A stretch of 23,969 bases of DNA from an uncultured Oscillospiraceae bacterium (GCA_934565615.1 CAKTIH010000017.1:1-23969), one strand, 5' to 3'. Counted from the first letter of the stretch, positions 13,254-19,484 are shown. Numbers and translations are program-made. Notes: generated by a model from the letters alone, not told the origin.

Positions 13254-13339
13254 TTTCTTCTCCTCCATTCTGAACATCCGCCGTTGTTTTTCCATACGCA
13301 GCGGTCACATTTGCCGTAGCACTTTTTATGTTTGGTCAT
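13250..13339 (-). CDS. 29-residue cysteine-rich micro-protein
   Basis: The frame MTKHKKCYGKCDRCVWKNNG followed by GCSEWRRRK has four cysteines (C-x3-C-x2-C-x7-C), a likely small zinc knuckle. The start overlaps the previous stop as ATGA (13336-13339) and the stop overlaps the next start as ATGA (13250-13253), so it fits exactly into the coupled chain. AAGGAG lies 10 bases upstream. It is basic and could bind nucleic acid. Real coding status is supported by the double overlap. Confidence 0.65.
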   Translation of the reverse strand: MTKHKKCYGKCDRCVWKNNGGCSEWRRRK

Positions 13340-13692
13340 CCGCCTGTCACTCCTTTTACGTGGAGAGCCTTTATTCTTCTCCTGCGCTCAGAGGTTTCGA
13401 GGTCTGCGAGATTACTCGGTGCATCCATCCTTGCGCCGCAGTGAGGACAATATCGGAAAGAATATGCCCCGGTATCAAAACCGCATCTTGAGCAGACGCA
13501 CAGCATAGAACCCGGAACGCCGCTGCTTCTCCAGCTTCCATGAATCTCCGGTACTACATCCGCCGCAGGAAGCTCTCGAACAGAGTGTGAACATTTGAGG
13601 ACGGCAATCTGCTCCTTGCCGGTCAGGGGCGTCTCAAACAGGACGTCGCTTATAACGCGAAGTGCGTCTTCTTTTCTGATATATTCATCCAT
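13336..13692 (-). CDS. Zinc-ribbon phage protein
   Basis: The 118-residue protein starts MDEYIRKEDALRVISDVLFE and has a zinc ribbon in its C-terminal half: CSRCGFDTG and FRYCPHCGARMD (two CxxC pairs). A PAADVVPEIHGSW segment precedes it, which is the usual opening of the many 'AADVxxVxHGxW ... CxxC' proteins in gut Clostridia phages. Function unknown. It overlaps the previous gene by 8 bases and the next by 4. Confidence 0.75.
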   Translation of the reverse strand: MDEYIRKEDALRVISDVLFETPLTGKEQIAVLKCSHSVRELPAADVVPEIHGSWRSSGVPGSMLCVCSRCGFDTGAYSFRYCPHCGARMDAPSNLADLETSERRRRIKALHVKGVTGG

Positions 13693-13960
13693 TATCAGTC
13701 ACCTCCAAATCCATTCTCGCTCCGCAGTTGGGGCAGTATTTCATCCGTGCAGCAAATCCAATTTCGCAAGCAGAGCAGTACTGAATATCCCCCGCGGCCT
13801 GACTGTGGAACGGAACCCAGCGCCCGTGCGTCACCGGTTCAACCTCCGCCACCGGCGCACTGCGTATGATCTTCTTCAGCACACTCTTCGTGCTTGGGGT
13901 TATCCTCGGCGCGGTGTCTATCGCCCGCTCTAATGCTTTAGCTTCGTAGTATATAGGCAT
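13685..13960 (-). CDS. Zinc-ribbon phage protein (paralogue of the next gene)
   Basis: The 91-residue product from ATG 13960 (GGAGG 7 bases upstream) has APVAEVEPVTHGRWVPF, then YCSACEIGFAARMKYCPNCG ARMD. The HGxW-CxxC-CPxCGARMD layout is the same as in the neighbouring gene at 13336, so the two look like an old tandem duplication. Four cysteines form a probable zinc ribbon. The frame is open to 14089 but the upstream part lies inside the methyltransferase gene. Function unknown. Confidence 0.75.
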   Translation of the reverse strand: MPIYYEAKALERAIDTAPRITPSTKSVLKKIIRSAPVAEVEPVTHGRWVPFHSQAAGDIQYCSACEIGFAARMKYCPNCGARMDLEVTDNG

Positions 13961-13962
13961 GG

Positions 13963-14463
13963 TCAATCCTCCAGTTTCATAAAGCATCCCCAGAATGTTT
14001 GCATCTTCTTTCCGCTGTGATGCCCGAATAGCGGTTTTTCTCCTATCGCTTTCCAGACATCTGCGGCGGGTATCTGCGTTTCCGACCATTTGAATATGAG
14101 CACGCCGTCAGGCTTGAGTACCCTCATGCATTCTTTAAAGCCGTCGTGAATCATTTGTGGCCAGTTCTCATCAAGCTTACCGTACTTCTTAGCCATCCAC
14201 GCATTTTCCCCTACGCTTTTAAGGTGAGGCGGGTCGAACACAATCAGCGCAAATGTATTGTCCTCAAAAGGAAGTTCTGTGAAGTCGCACTGTATATCCG
14301 GGGCGATCACGCACTGCCTCTCACTTTGCCCGTTGGTGCTTTTCCACACTCCGCTTATCGCTTCCGCCCGCTTGTCACAGTACACTGCCGCCGGGTGGTT
14401 CTTGTTAAACCAGATCGTCCGAGATCCACAGGTCGCATCAAGGATTTTTTTGTCAGTCGTCAT
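13963..14463 (-). CDS. Small class I SAM-dependent methyltransferase
   Basis: The 166-residue protein has a SAM-binding start ILDATCGSRTIWF (about 7-19), an acidic second-strand segment CDKRAEAI, and the catalytic-type motif FDPPHL (about 85-90), followed by RVLKPDGVLIFKWSE, the usual later strand. DPPH resembles the DPPY of DNA amino-methyltransferases, so DNA is the likely substrate, but there is no recognition domain. ATG 14463 has GGAGGAGCGGG upstream and overlaps the previous gene by 11 bases. Enzyme class is confident; substrate is not. Confidence 0.8.
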   Translation of the reverse strand: MTTDKKILDATCGSRTIWFNKNHPAAVYCDKRAEAISGVWKSTNGQSERQCVIAPDIQCDFTELPFEDNTFALIVFDPPHLKSVGENAWMAKKYGKLDENWPQMIHDGFKECMRVLKPDGVLIFKWSETQIPAADVWKAIGEKPLFGHHSGKKMQTFWGCFMKLED

Positions 14464-14797
14464 CCCGCTCCTCCGTACTCACGCCTGTGCCTGCCTGCGC
14501 GGCAGCAGTCACATAGAGTCGGATCATACGGCGAAGTTCTAAATGCAGAATCTCATTCGCTCTCTTCTCTCGTTCAAGCTCGTTTTTTGCCGCTGCTGCC
14601 TCGTGTTGCATTCTGAGCGCCGCCGCTAAGGTGTCTTTGCGTATCGCCGACGACGTTTCAAGTACGTCGGCGGCCGTGCTGAATACCTCGCGGCAGGTCG
14701 CCTCCTGTCTCTGCTTAACTGGGCAGTCTTCGGGGCAGTCCCCGACGGTTTCGGTTGCGTAAGTGCGCAGGGTTTTAATGATCTCTTCGTATGTCAC
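14453..14797 (-). CDS. Hypothetical coiled-coil protein, GTG start
   Basis: The 114-residue product has an N-terminal helix (TYEEIIKTLRTYATET), a cysteine group CPEDCPVKQRQEATC, and a long charged coiled coil (AALRMQHEAAAAKNELEREK to LRRMIRLYV). It starts at GTG 14797 with AAAGGAGG 9 bases before it, inside the end of the cytosine methyltransferase gene. Not a recognised family. Confidence 0.65.
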   Translation of the reverse strand: MTYEEIIKTLRTYATETVGDCPEDCPVKQRQEATCREVFSTAADVLETSSAIRKDTLAAALRMQHEAAAAKNELEREKRANEILHLELRRMIRLYVTAAAQAGTGVSTEERDDD

Positions 14798-15791
14798 GGT
14801 TCAGTTCCTCCTTTAGTGCTTTAAATATCGGGTACGCCTGCTGCGGCACAACAGCGTTGCCTAAACATTTAAGTCTGTCCACCCGATTGGGAAGCCCATT
14901 AACCACTCTACCCACGCTGGGTTCAGCTGCCCAGCAACGTCCGTCCGCAAGCTCCTGTGATTGTTCCCGCCCGTGCTGCCCTGACTGTCCGCGGCACATG
15001 GGGTGGTGTATAACTTCTCCAGTGCTATCGCCTGAGTCAGGTTGCACTTGCCCGGCTCTTTCTGCCTTGATGGCAGGACGGATTGCAGCGTGTCCTTGTA
15101 CTCGTTTGCCCTCGGTGTGGGAAATAACTTTGCTTTCGCTTCCGTGCTCGCATCCTTGTATGCTTGGCACATAAGCGGGTCTACCTGCTCCCTCAAATTG
15201 CTGGGCCGGCGCCGGTTCTTCCTGCCGCCGTTCGTCGCCTGCCTCTTCATTGCCTCGTAGCTGCGGCAGTTCATGCTGTCCATCGTGTTCGGCGTAGCCC
15301 ACAAAGAAGACCCTGCTTCGTCTGTGCCAAGCTCCGACAGCCGCAGCTTCATAATTGAACACGACGACGTTATAGCCAGCGTGCTCCAGATCCTTGACCA
15401 CCTGCCCGGCGGCAATCTTGATGATTCCAGGTACGTTCTCACCGACGACGCAATGCGGGCGCAGCTCTCGGATAACTCGGAGCATTTCAGGCCATAGGTA
15501 ACGGTCGTCCCCTTTACCTTTTTGCTTTCCAGCCACACTGAAGGGCTGACAGGGGAATCCTCCAGAAATAACGTCAACTGTGTGTAATCCTGTCCGCTCA
15601 TAGAAACTCTCCTTTGTCAGGGTTCTGATATCTCTCCACCGCGGCACATCCGGCCAGTGCTTTTCAAGTACCTTGGTCTGGTAGTCCGCCCATTCGCACT
15701 GCCCCACAGTGGTGAATCCTGCCCACTCGGCAGCGAGGTCAAGCCCACCGATGCCGGTGAATAAGGACAAGTGTGTGAGCCTCTCACTCAT
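14775..15791 (-). CDS. DNA (cytosine-5) methyltransferase
   Basis: The 338-residue protein has the C5-methyltransferase motif series: I LFTGIGGLDLA (10-20), IV GGFPCQPFSVAG with catalytic Cys81, VI VGENVPG (117-122), VIII RRSRVFFVGY (157-166), and IX/X LKCLGNAVVPQQAYPIF (307-323). The region between VIII and IX (167-300), which normally carries target recognition, is low-complexity and Gln/Glu/Gly-rich; the same DNA encodes another protein in a different frame (14861-15601). The start overlaps the previous stop by 4 bases. It likely methylates phage DNA against host restriction. Catalysis is expected; specificity is unclear because the recognition domain is so unusual. Confidence 0.92.
   Translation of the reverse strand: MSERLTHLSLFTGIGGLDLAAEWAGFTTVGQCEWADYQTKVLEKHWPDVPRWRDIRTLTKESFYERTGLHTVDVISGGFPCQPFSVAGKQKGKGDDRYLWPEMLRVIRELRPHCVVGENVPGIIKIAAGQVVKDLEHAGYNVVVFNYEAAAVGAWHRRSRVFFVGYAEHDGQHELPQLRGNEEAGDERRQEEPAPAQQFEGAGRPAYVPSIQGCEHGSESKVISHTEGKRVQGHAAIRPAIKAERAGQVQPDSGDSTGEVIHHPMCRGQSGQHGREQSQELADGRCWAAEPSVGRVVNGLPNRVDRLKCLGNAVVPQQAYPIFKALKEELNRDIRRDH
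14861..15601 (-). CDS. Second gene nested in the cytosine methyltransferase in another frame
   Basis: A 246-residue frame lies wholly inside the methyltransferase gene on the same strand. Its ATG at 15601 has AAAGGAGAGTTTCT before it, a better ribosome site than that of the methyltransferase itself. The protein starts MSGQDYTQLTLFLEDSPVSP and has protein-like blocks: LPPGRWSRIW, SLWATPNTMDS, LFPTPRANEYKDT, and the ending LNPAWVEWLMGFPIGWTDLN. From memory, this block order and ending recur in phage proteins annotated next to or over Dcm-like genes, so it appears to be a conserved family rather than a shadow. It could be a partner or recognition subunit for the enzyme. Function unknown; expression likely but unproven. 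Confidence 0.65.
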   Translation of the reverse strand: MSGQDYTQLTLFLEDSPVSPSVWLESKKVKGTTVTYGLKCSELSESCARIASSVRTYLESSRLPPGRWSRIWSTLAITSSCSIMKLRLSELGTDEAGSSLWATPNTMDSMNCRSYEAMKRQATNGGRKNRRRPSNLREQVDPLMCQAYKDASTEAKAKLFPTPRANEYKDTLQSVLPSRQKEPGKCNLTQAIALEKLYTTPCAADSQGSTGGNNHRSLRTDVAGQLNPAWVEWLMGFPIGWTDLNV

Positions 15792-16381
15792 ACGATCTCG
15801 CCCGTCTCCGGGTCTGTGTCGGGCTCGTAGTTCACCTGCTCGTCCACCTCGTTCAGCACCTGCACCAGCGCGCGTGAAAGGGACAGGCCACGTCCGGTGT
15901 CGTCGTTCCAGAATCTCATGGGCTCTATGATTGCCGTGACAAACATTCCGGATTTTCCGATCACATATCCGAAGTTCCGCCCGACTTTACGCCGGACAAA
16001 CAGCCGCGTCCTGTCGTCGTCCGCGAGCAGCGGCTTTGTGTACGCAGCATCGAGGAATACTATATCTCCGTCCGCCGTGCTCCATGCGTCTACTGTCTTG
16101 CCGTAGTGAAGGAATCTGAGCAGCACGCTCGTAAGCTCTTTGTCGCCCTCTACATATTCGTCGAGCTCATAGTCCGTCAGGATGACGTTGCAGACCTTGA
16201 CTTTCTCTCTGGTCTTTTCATCAAAGTCAAGGCACACGCCTACGGTCTCTTCATCCATGAATGGCATACCGAGTGCGGGGAAAGTCGCGCCGAAGTCTCC
16301 GATCCATTGCGTGCCGCCCACCTGCGTCAGCGTTATTATCCCGCGTGCCTTGCACAGCTTAGCTATGTCTTTAAGCTTCAT
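15788..16381 (-). CDS. Conserved hypothetical phage protein
   Basis: The 197-residue protein starts MKLKDIAKLCKARGIITL; ATG 16381 has GGAGGAACGTT before it and overlaps the VRR-NUC stop, so the longer frame to 16474 is rejected. It has mixed strands (QWIGDFGATFPALGMPFMDE, DIVFLDAAYTKPLLA) and an acidic tail ending DTDPETGEIV. The same gene commonly lies beside VRR-NUC nucleases in Clostridia phages, suggesting a replication or recombination helper. No catalytic motif is seen. Confidence 0.65.
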   Translation of the reverse strand: MKLKDIAKLCKARGIITLTQVGGTQWIGDFGATFPALGMPFMDEETVGVCLDFDEKTREKVKVCNVILTDYELDEYVEGDKELTSVLLRFLHYGKTVDAWSTADGDIVFLDAAYTKPLLADDDRTRLFVRRKVGRNFGYVIGKSGMFVTAIIEPMRFWNDDTGRGLSLSRALVQVLNEVDEQVNYEPDTDPETGEIV

Positions 16382-16790
16382 AACGTTCCTCCATATAGTC
16401 TGTGATGATCTTCGCCGCCTGCTCCCAGCCGTAGGCCACGGCAGTCGCGTAGCCCTGTTCGCGCAGGTCGGCAAGCCATGTGTCCTGGTTCTTCGAGGTG
16501 GTGTTCCCGTGCTGACGCTTCAGCTCTATGAACAGCCCGTGATAGCCGCAGCGGGCTACCGGCAGGCAGATGTCCGGCACGCCGGACTTCACGCCCTCGG
16601 CGCGGAAGCGCCCGGCCTCGGCCTTGTTCCGCTTCCCGCCGTTCGGGATGTGGAACATTAAGGTCAGCTCCGGGTACCAGTAAGTGCGCATTGACGCCCA
16701 AGAGAAAAGTGTCTTCTGCTCATCGCTTTCAGTAGGGCAGGGCATCTTCTTCCGGTTCCGGGCGCTCGCTGCTGTCATTGTTGTTTCCAT
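16371..16790 (-). CDS. VRR-NUC domain nuclease
   Basis: The 139-residue protein is a stand-alone VRR-NUC nuclease, a small PD-(D/E)XK-fold enzyme. Visible motif residues are Glu23 (SDEQKTLFSW), HIPNGGKRN (47-55), GVPDICLP with Asp73, the FIELKRQHG core with Glu89 and Lys91, and Gln102 in SKNQDTWL. Such phage enzymes act on branched DNA and probably process replication or packaging intermediates. ATG 16790 has GGAGGG 9 bases upstream; an internal ATG at 16745 lacks one. It overlaps the upstream gene by 62 bases, which is long. Strong family call. Confidence 0.9.
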   Translation of the reverse strand: METTMTAASARNRKKMPCPTESDEQKTLFSWASMRTYWYPELTLMFHIPNGGKRNKAEAGRFRAEGVKSGVPDICLPVARCGYHGLFIELKRQHGNTTSKNQDTWLADLREQGYATAVAYGWEQAAKIITDYMEERYEA

Positions 16791-17043
16791 ATATCTGTTC
16801 CCTCCAGTCGCCCCGGTACTGTGCCCGCGTGTCGCGGCTGCGCACTGGAGCGCTGCGCTGCCGCTGACGCGTGAGCATATACTTGGGCATGAAACTGTAC
16901 TGTGCTCCCGCTCTTCCGCAATGAAAGCAGGGGCTGTTATCTGCGATGTGGGTAAGTATGTAATGCTTGGTGTCGAACCGCCGGTAGTGATCGGGGCAGA
17001 GGCTTATGTACTGCCGGAACACATCCTTCTTCTTGGTGCTCAT
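16729..17043 (-). CDS. Hypothetical protein with cysteine pairs
   Basis: The 104-residue basic protein has LCPDHYRRFDTKHYILTH and SPCFHCGRAG, together giving Cys/His residues that could bind zinc, and then an Arg-rich disordered tail ending in an acidic PEPEEDALPY. The start overlaps the upstream stop (17040-17043). Its last 62 bases are shared with the nuclease gene in another frame. Function unknown. Confidence 0.6.
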   Translation of the reverse strand: MSTKKKDVFRQYISLCPDHYRRFDTKHYILTHIADNSPCFHCGRAGAQYSFMPKYMLTRQRQRSAPVRSRDTRAQYRGDWREQIYGNNNDSSERPEPEEDALPY

Positions 17044-17297
17044 ATCTGTTCAAAAGGCTTGCGGCGGGGCTTGCGTTTGGGTTCTCCCAAGGTTCGGGGC
17101 TTGTACTCCTCGCAGTCCGCCGGTTGTCTCTTGTCCGGTGGATGCTTCGCCAGCCGTGTGCTTCTGGTGATCTCGGCATAGCTGCAATTGTATAAGTCTT
17201 TCAAGCCCTGCGCCGTCGTTCGGAATATGCAGTCTGGGTGTTTGCAGCGGCGTAGCTTAAATGCTTCCTGCGCCGCCGCGCTTTCTTCCTCCGGCAT
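17040..17297 (-). CDS. Hypothetical basic Cys-containing protein
   Basis: The 85-residue protein contains RRCKHPDCIFRTTAQGLKDL YNC and a later DCEEYKP segment, four cysteines in all, suggesting a zinc site, and ends in a Lys/Arg/Pro-rich stretch. ATG 17297 follows GGAGGAGAAGAGGC. It overlaps the coiled-coil gene before it by 41 bases and the next by 4. Function unknown. Confidence 0.6.
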   Translation of the reverse strand: MPEEESAAAQEAFKLRRCKHPDCIFRTTAQGLKDLYNCSYAEITRSTRLAKHPPDKRQPADCEEYKPRTLGEPKRKPRRKPFEQI

Positions 17298-17493
17298 GCC
17301 TCTTCTCCTCCTCTCTCAAGCTATTAGCGAGCTTCTTGATGTTGTTTTTAAGGCCTTCATACATCGCTTTCAGTTCGTCTTTCTCTCCGGCAATGTCGAT
17401 AAGTGCCATTTCGAGCTCGTCGATCTTGCGGTGCAGACGGTCGTTCTCGGCCTGAAGCTCTGCGTCTGTCATGGTGTAAATGGGCTTGCTCAT
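17257..17493 (-). CDS. Small coiled-coil protein
   Basis: The 78-residue product starts MSKPIYTMTDAELQAEND and continues with heptad-like leucines and isoleucines (RLHRKIDELEMALIDIAGEK, YEGLKNNIKKLANSL) up to about residue 60. It is probably a two-stranded coiled coil. The start overlaps the previous stop as ATGA (17490-17493); the longer frame to 17739 is rejected because its N-terminal part is not protein-like. No function assigned. Confidence 0.65.
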   Translation of the reverse strand: MSKPIYTMTDAELQAENDRLHRKIDELEMALIDIAGEKDELKAMYEGLKNNIKKLANSLREEEKRHAGGRKRGGAGSI

Positions 17494-17756
17494 CTGCGCC
17501 TCACTTTCTCGCCGTCCGGCATGGTGAAATACTCTGCATCCATCACTGCCGGTGCCGGCGCCGGTCTGTGGCGGCGGTGCGCGGCGCGATTGCGCGGGCG
17601 CTCGCCCATCTCCTGTACCTTGGTTGGGTCTGCCCAGCCCTGCCCCTCCGCGATCTCCTTGATCTCCGCCACCTGCTCGCCGACGATATCCAAGTAGATC
17701 GTTACGATGATCATGATGCCCGCCGAGATCAGCAGGCATATTGTCCCTGTGCTCAT
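17490..17756 (-). CDS. Small single-span membrane protein
   Basis: The 88-residue protein has one N-terminal hydrophobic helix (about residues 4-24, GTICLLISAGIMIIVTIYLD), then a charged helix and a Pro/Ala/Arg-rich tail. AGGAGG lies 9 bases before ATG 17756. The helix would anchor the protein with the C-terminus in the cytoplasm or outside; orientation cannot be told. The tail segment RPAPAPA is encoded by one of three CCGGCGCCGG palindromes. Function unknown. Confidence 0.65.
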   Translation of the reverse strand: MSTGTICLLISAGIMIIVTIYLDIVGEQVAEIKEIAEGQGWADPTKVQEMGERPRNRAAHRRHRPAPAPAVMDAEYFTMPDGEKVRRR

Positions 17757-17772
17757 TGCTGTTGTCCTCCTA

Positions 17773-18009
17773 TTACCAGTTCCATTCTGACCATGTGCCG
17801 TCCGTGTACGTGTGGCGGCGAGTATCGTCAGTTGGATCGTACTGATGTTTTGTAGCCCCGTCCTCCCACTCGATCAGAAACCAACCGCTGGAGCGCTCGG
17901 CCAACAGGGTCGCCTTGTCTCCAATGTCTGGAATGTCCTCTCGGAATCTCTCTATCTGCTCTGGGGTCAAGTCGAAGTATTCAAACGGGCTGCGCTCAGT
18001 CTCGCTCAT
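17773..18009 (-). CDS. Hypothetical acidic protein
   Basis: The 78-residue acidic product starts MSETERSPFEYFDLTPEQIE, where ATG 18009 has GGAGGACT close before it and overlaps the preceding stop. A strand-rich C-terminal half (SSGWFLIEWEDGATKHQYDP) ends in aromatic residues (TWSEWNW). It is not a recognised family. Confidence 0.65.
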   Translation of the reverse strand: MSETERSPFEYFDLTPEQIERFREDIPDIGDKATLLAERSSGWFLIEWEDGATKHQYDPTDDTRRHTYTDGTWSEWNW

Positions 18010-18143
18010 AGTCCTTCCTCCTTCCACGCGTGCTCACTCGCCGCGTGACGTTCTTCGATTTCATACACTGCCTGTCTGAGCAGGCATCCGATCAGGTACG
18101 CGACCGCTGCCGTCACGGTCAGCCATGACAACGGGTTATCCAT
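18006..18143 (-). CDS. 45-residue membrane micro-protein
   Basis: From ATG 18143 (AAAGGAGACGCGAGCG before it) the product MDNPLSWLTVTAAVAYLIGC continues LLRQAVYEIEERHAASE and ends KEEGL. Residues 7-24 form one hydrophobic helix. It overlaps both neighbours by a few bases, in line with the coupled chain. The longer frame to 18245 lies inside the upstream gene and is rejected. Function unknown. Confidence 0.65.
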   Translation of the reverse strand: MDNPLSWLTVTAAVAYLIGCLLRQAVYEIEERHAASEHAWKEEGL

Positions 18144-18357
18144 CGCTCGCGTCTCCTTTCCTCCCGGCCAACTCCGCCTTGACAGCGGTGCTGATCCTCT
18201 GGAAAGCTTCATAGTCGAGCTGGCGAATCTCGTTCGCAAGCTCAAACATCTCCTCCGTGCGCTTGGTTATGAGGTGTTCGGCTTCTGCCGCGCACTTCTC
18301 CAGATCGCGCAGTCCCATCTGTCGGAACTGTGTCTCTGCAGCTGTAAGCTTGTCCAT
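18136..18357 (-). CDS. Small helical protein
   Basis: The 73-residue product is almost all helical (AAETQFRQMGLRDLEKCAAE, HLITKRTEEMFELANEI, FQRISTAVKAEL) and charged. ATG 18357 follows GGGGGAGAGAAAACA. No family recognised; likely an accessory DNA-metabolism or regulatory peptide of the early block. Confidence 0.65.
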   Translation of the reverse strand: MDKLTAAETQFRQMGLRDLEKCAAEAEHLITKRTEEMFELANEIRQLDYEAFQRISTAVKAELAGRKGDASDG

Positions 18358-18388
18358 TGTTTTCTCTCCCCCTTGATTTCTGCCGCGG

Positions 18389-18622
18389 TTATGCCGACGG
18401 CTTATTCTCCGCAGACCCCCACCAGAACTCTATAAAAGGCCGGCGAGGAATCCTGACGGTGCGGTTTGTAACTGAAACGCGATACCCGAGCTTCTCCGGA
18501 GCGTCATGTGCCTGCAGCCTGATTGCGTGCGGGTTGCAGTTGAGCGCCTTCGCGGCCTGCTCCGGTGTGAGATCGATACAGTCCAGCGATTCAAGCCAAT
18601 CGCGAGCTTCTGAGGATGTCAC
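18389..18622 (-). CDS. Excisionase-like winged helix protein, GTG start
   Basis: The 77-residue product from GTG 18622 (GGAGG 6 bases before it) reads MTSSEARDWLESLDCIDLTP, then EQAAKALNCNPHAIRLQA, a MerR/excisionase-like helix-turn-helix, and a wing with YRVSVTNRTVRIPRRPFIEFW. Proteins of this form bind DNA to steer the integrase toward excision or act as small regulators. The open frame continues to 18709 but its upstream part is antisense-like and overlaps the previous gene. Fold is fairly sure, the excisionase role is inferred. Confidence 0.65.
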   Translation of the reverse strand: MTSSEARDWLESLDCIDLTPEQAAKALNCNPHAIRLQAHDAPEKLGYRVSVTNRTVRIPRRPFIEFWWGSAENKPSA

Positions 18623-18633
18623 ATTCTGCCTCC

Positions 18634-18786
18634 TCACTTGTCCTGCGGCGCGGGCTGGGTGGCCTTGAGTGCCGCCATAGCGTTGACGCCGAGCACGAAG
18701 CCCGTACACATGTTCTGCTTCTCCGGCGGCAGCTGTCTGAGCTGCTCTATCGCCTCTTCAAGCTCTTTCTTCATCTCTTCACTCAT
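18634..18786 (-). CDS. 50-residue helical protein
   Basis: The frame MSEEMKKELEEAIEQLRQLP, PEKQNMCTGFVLGVNAMAAL, ending KATQPAPQDK, is a short helical protein with an amphipathic first half. GGAGGTAAACGACA lies before ATG 18786, and the next gene's ribosome site overlaps its stop. The PPEKQNMCTGFVLGVNAM type of ending is familiar from small Clostridia phage proteins of unknown role. Confidence 0.7.
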   Translation of the reverse strand: MSEEMKKELEEAIEQLRQLPPEKQNMCTGFVLGVNAMAALKATQPAPQDK

Positions 18787-18816
18787 TGTCGTTTACCTCC
18801 TTAATGCTGGTTGAAA

Positions 18817-19161
18817 TTACCACCTGTGAATAATTTGCTGTGCGCTGTTTCTCAGCATATCTATCGTGTTTTGGTTGATCTGCATCTGTGCAGCGTCTAT
18901 TTGTCTCTGCATTTCCATCTGAAGATACGCAGAGCTGTTGTAGCCGTTGGCGTTGTAGTCGTATATATTCAGCAAATCCGAGTAGCCGTGCCGGCGCACC
19001 GGCGTGTATGACAGTGATCTCACAGAATATTCCACTTCGCGCAGTGCCTCTCGGACTTCCTCGTGTATGTACGGTGCCGTCTGCCATGTGTATTCCTTGT
19101 CCCGCTCCAGCTTCTGCCGAAGATACGGAGCTAGGTCCTCACTCTCCGGGATGCTGTTCAT
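18817..19161 (-). CDS. Hypothetical early protein
   Basis: The 114-residue product starts MNSIPESEDLAPYLRQKLER (ATG 19161 with GGGGAG upstream). It is mostly helical (YIHEEVREALREVEYSVRSL) with an Asn/Tyr-rich middle (NIYDYNANGYNSSAYL) and a C-terminal helix rich in Gln and Met. The upstream 36 codons of the frame overlap the divergent rightward gene's leader and are rejected. It is transcribed away from the gene at 19233. Function unknown. Confidence 0.6.
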   Translation of the reverse strand: MNSIPESEDLAPYLRQKLERDKEYTWQTAPYIHEEVREALREVEYSVRSLSYTPVRRHGYSDLLNIYDYNANGYNSSAYLQMEMQRQIDAAQMQINQNTIDMLRNSAQQIIHRW

Positions 19162-19181
19162 CGCTTTTTCTCCCCTTCTGG

Positions 19182-19219
19182 TTGCCCTCGCCTTCGCCGC
19201 GTGATATAGTAGCGGCGAA
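19182..19219 (+). promoter_or_regulatory. Promoter with inverted repeat for the rightward 83-aa gene
   Basis: TTGCCC (19182-19187) and TATAGT (19205-19210) are 17 bases apart. The inverted repeat TTCGCCGC (19193-19200) / GCGGCGAA (19212-19219) flanks the -10 box and its right arm runs into the AAAGGAGG ribosome site, so it may be an operator or, in RNA, a hairpin affecting translation. Confidence 0.65.
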
Positions 19220-19232
19220 AGGAGGTGATTGT

Positions 19233-19484
19233 ATGTTTGTTTCTGTGCTGTCCGCCAATAATGGCTCATGCCCAGTGTGGCGCGTTCCGGTTTCTGTGCG
19301 AGGGTGGTACAGGCTCGATAATGATGGGCATTACCGTTTCCTACGCGCCGAGTGCCCCATTATCGAAAATTCAAAGCTGCCTCTTCACAAACAAACCGAG
19401 AAATATCTGGCAATGTTCTGTCGGGAGTGGCGTACCTGCCCGCTCTACAAAGAGTTCCAGCCCGAAACCACAGCCGACATGTAG
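19233..19484 (+). CDS. Rightward 83-aa Cys-containing protein of unknown function
   Basis: The protein starts MFVSVLSANNGSCPVWRVPV; ATG 19233 has a near-ideal AAAGGAGGTGATTGT leader. Conserved-looking parts are GWYRLDNDGHYRFLRAECPI, IENSKLPLHKQ and FCREWRTCPLYKEF, with three cysteines in the C-terminal half plus a His, a possible zinc site. It has its own promoter and runs against all neighbouring genes; its 3' end overlaps the opposite-strand gene ending at 19445 by 40 bases. This combination marks it as an independent, probably lysogen-expressed gene. The role is not recognised. Confidence 0.75.
   Translation: MFVSVLSANNGSCPVWRVPVSVRGWYRLDNDGHYRFLRAECPIIENSKLPLHKQTEKYLAMFCREWRTCPLYKEFQPETTADM

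Noticed and set aside
16378..16701. 107-codon frame inside the VRR-NUC gene
   Set aside because: Same strand as the nuclease but with an Arg/Gly/His-rich, unstructured product and no ribosome site.
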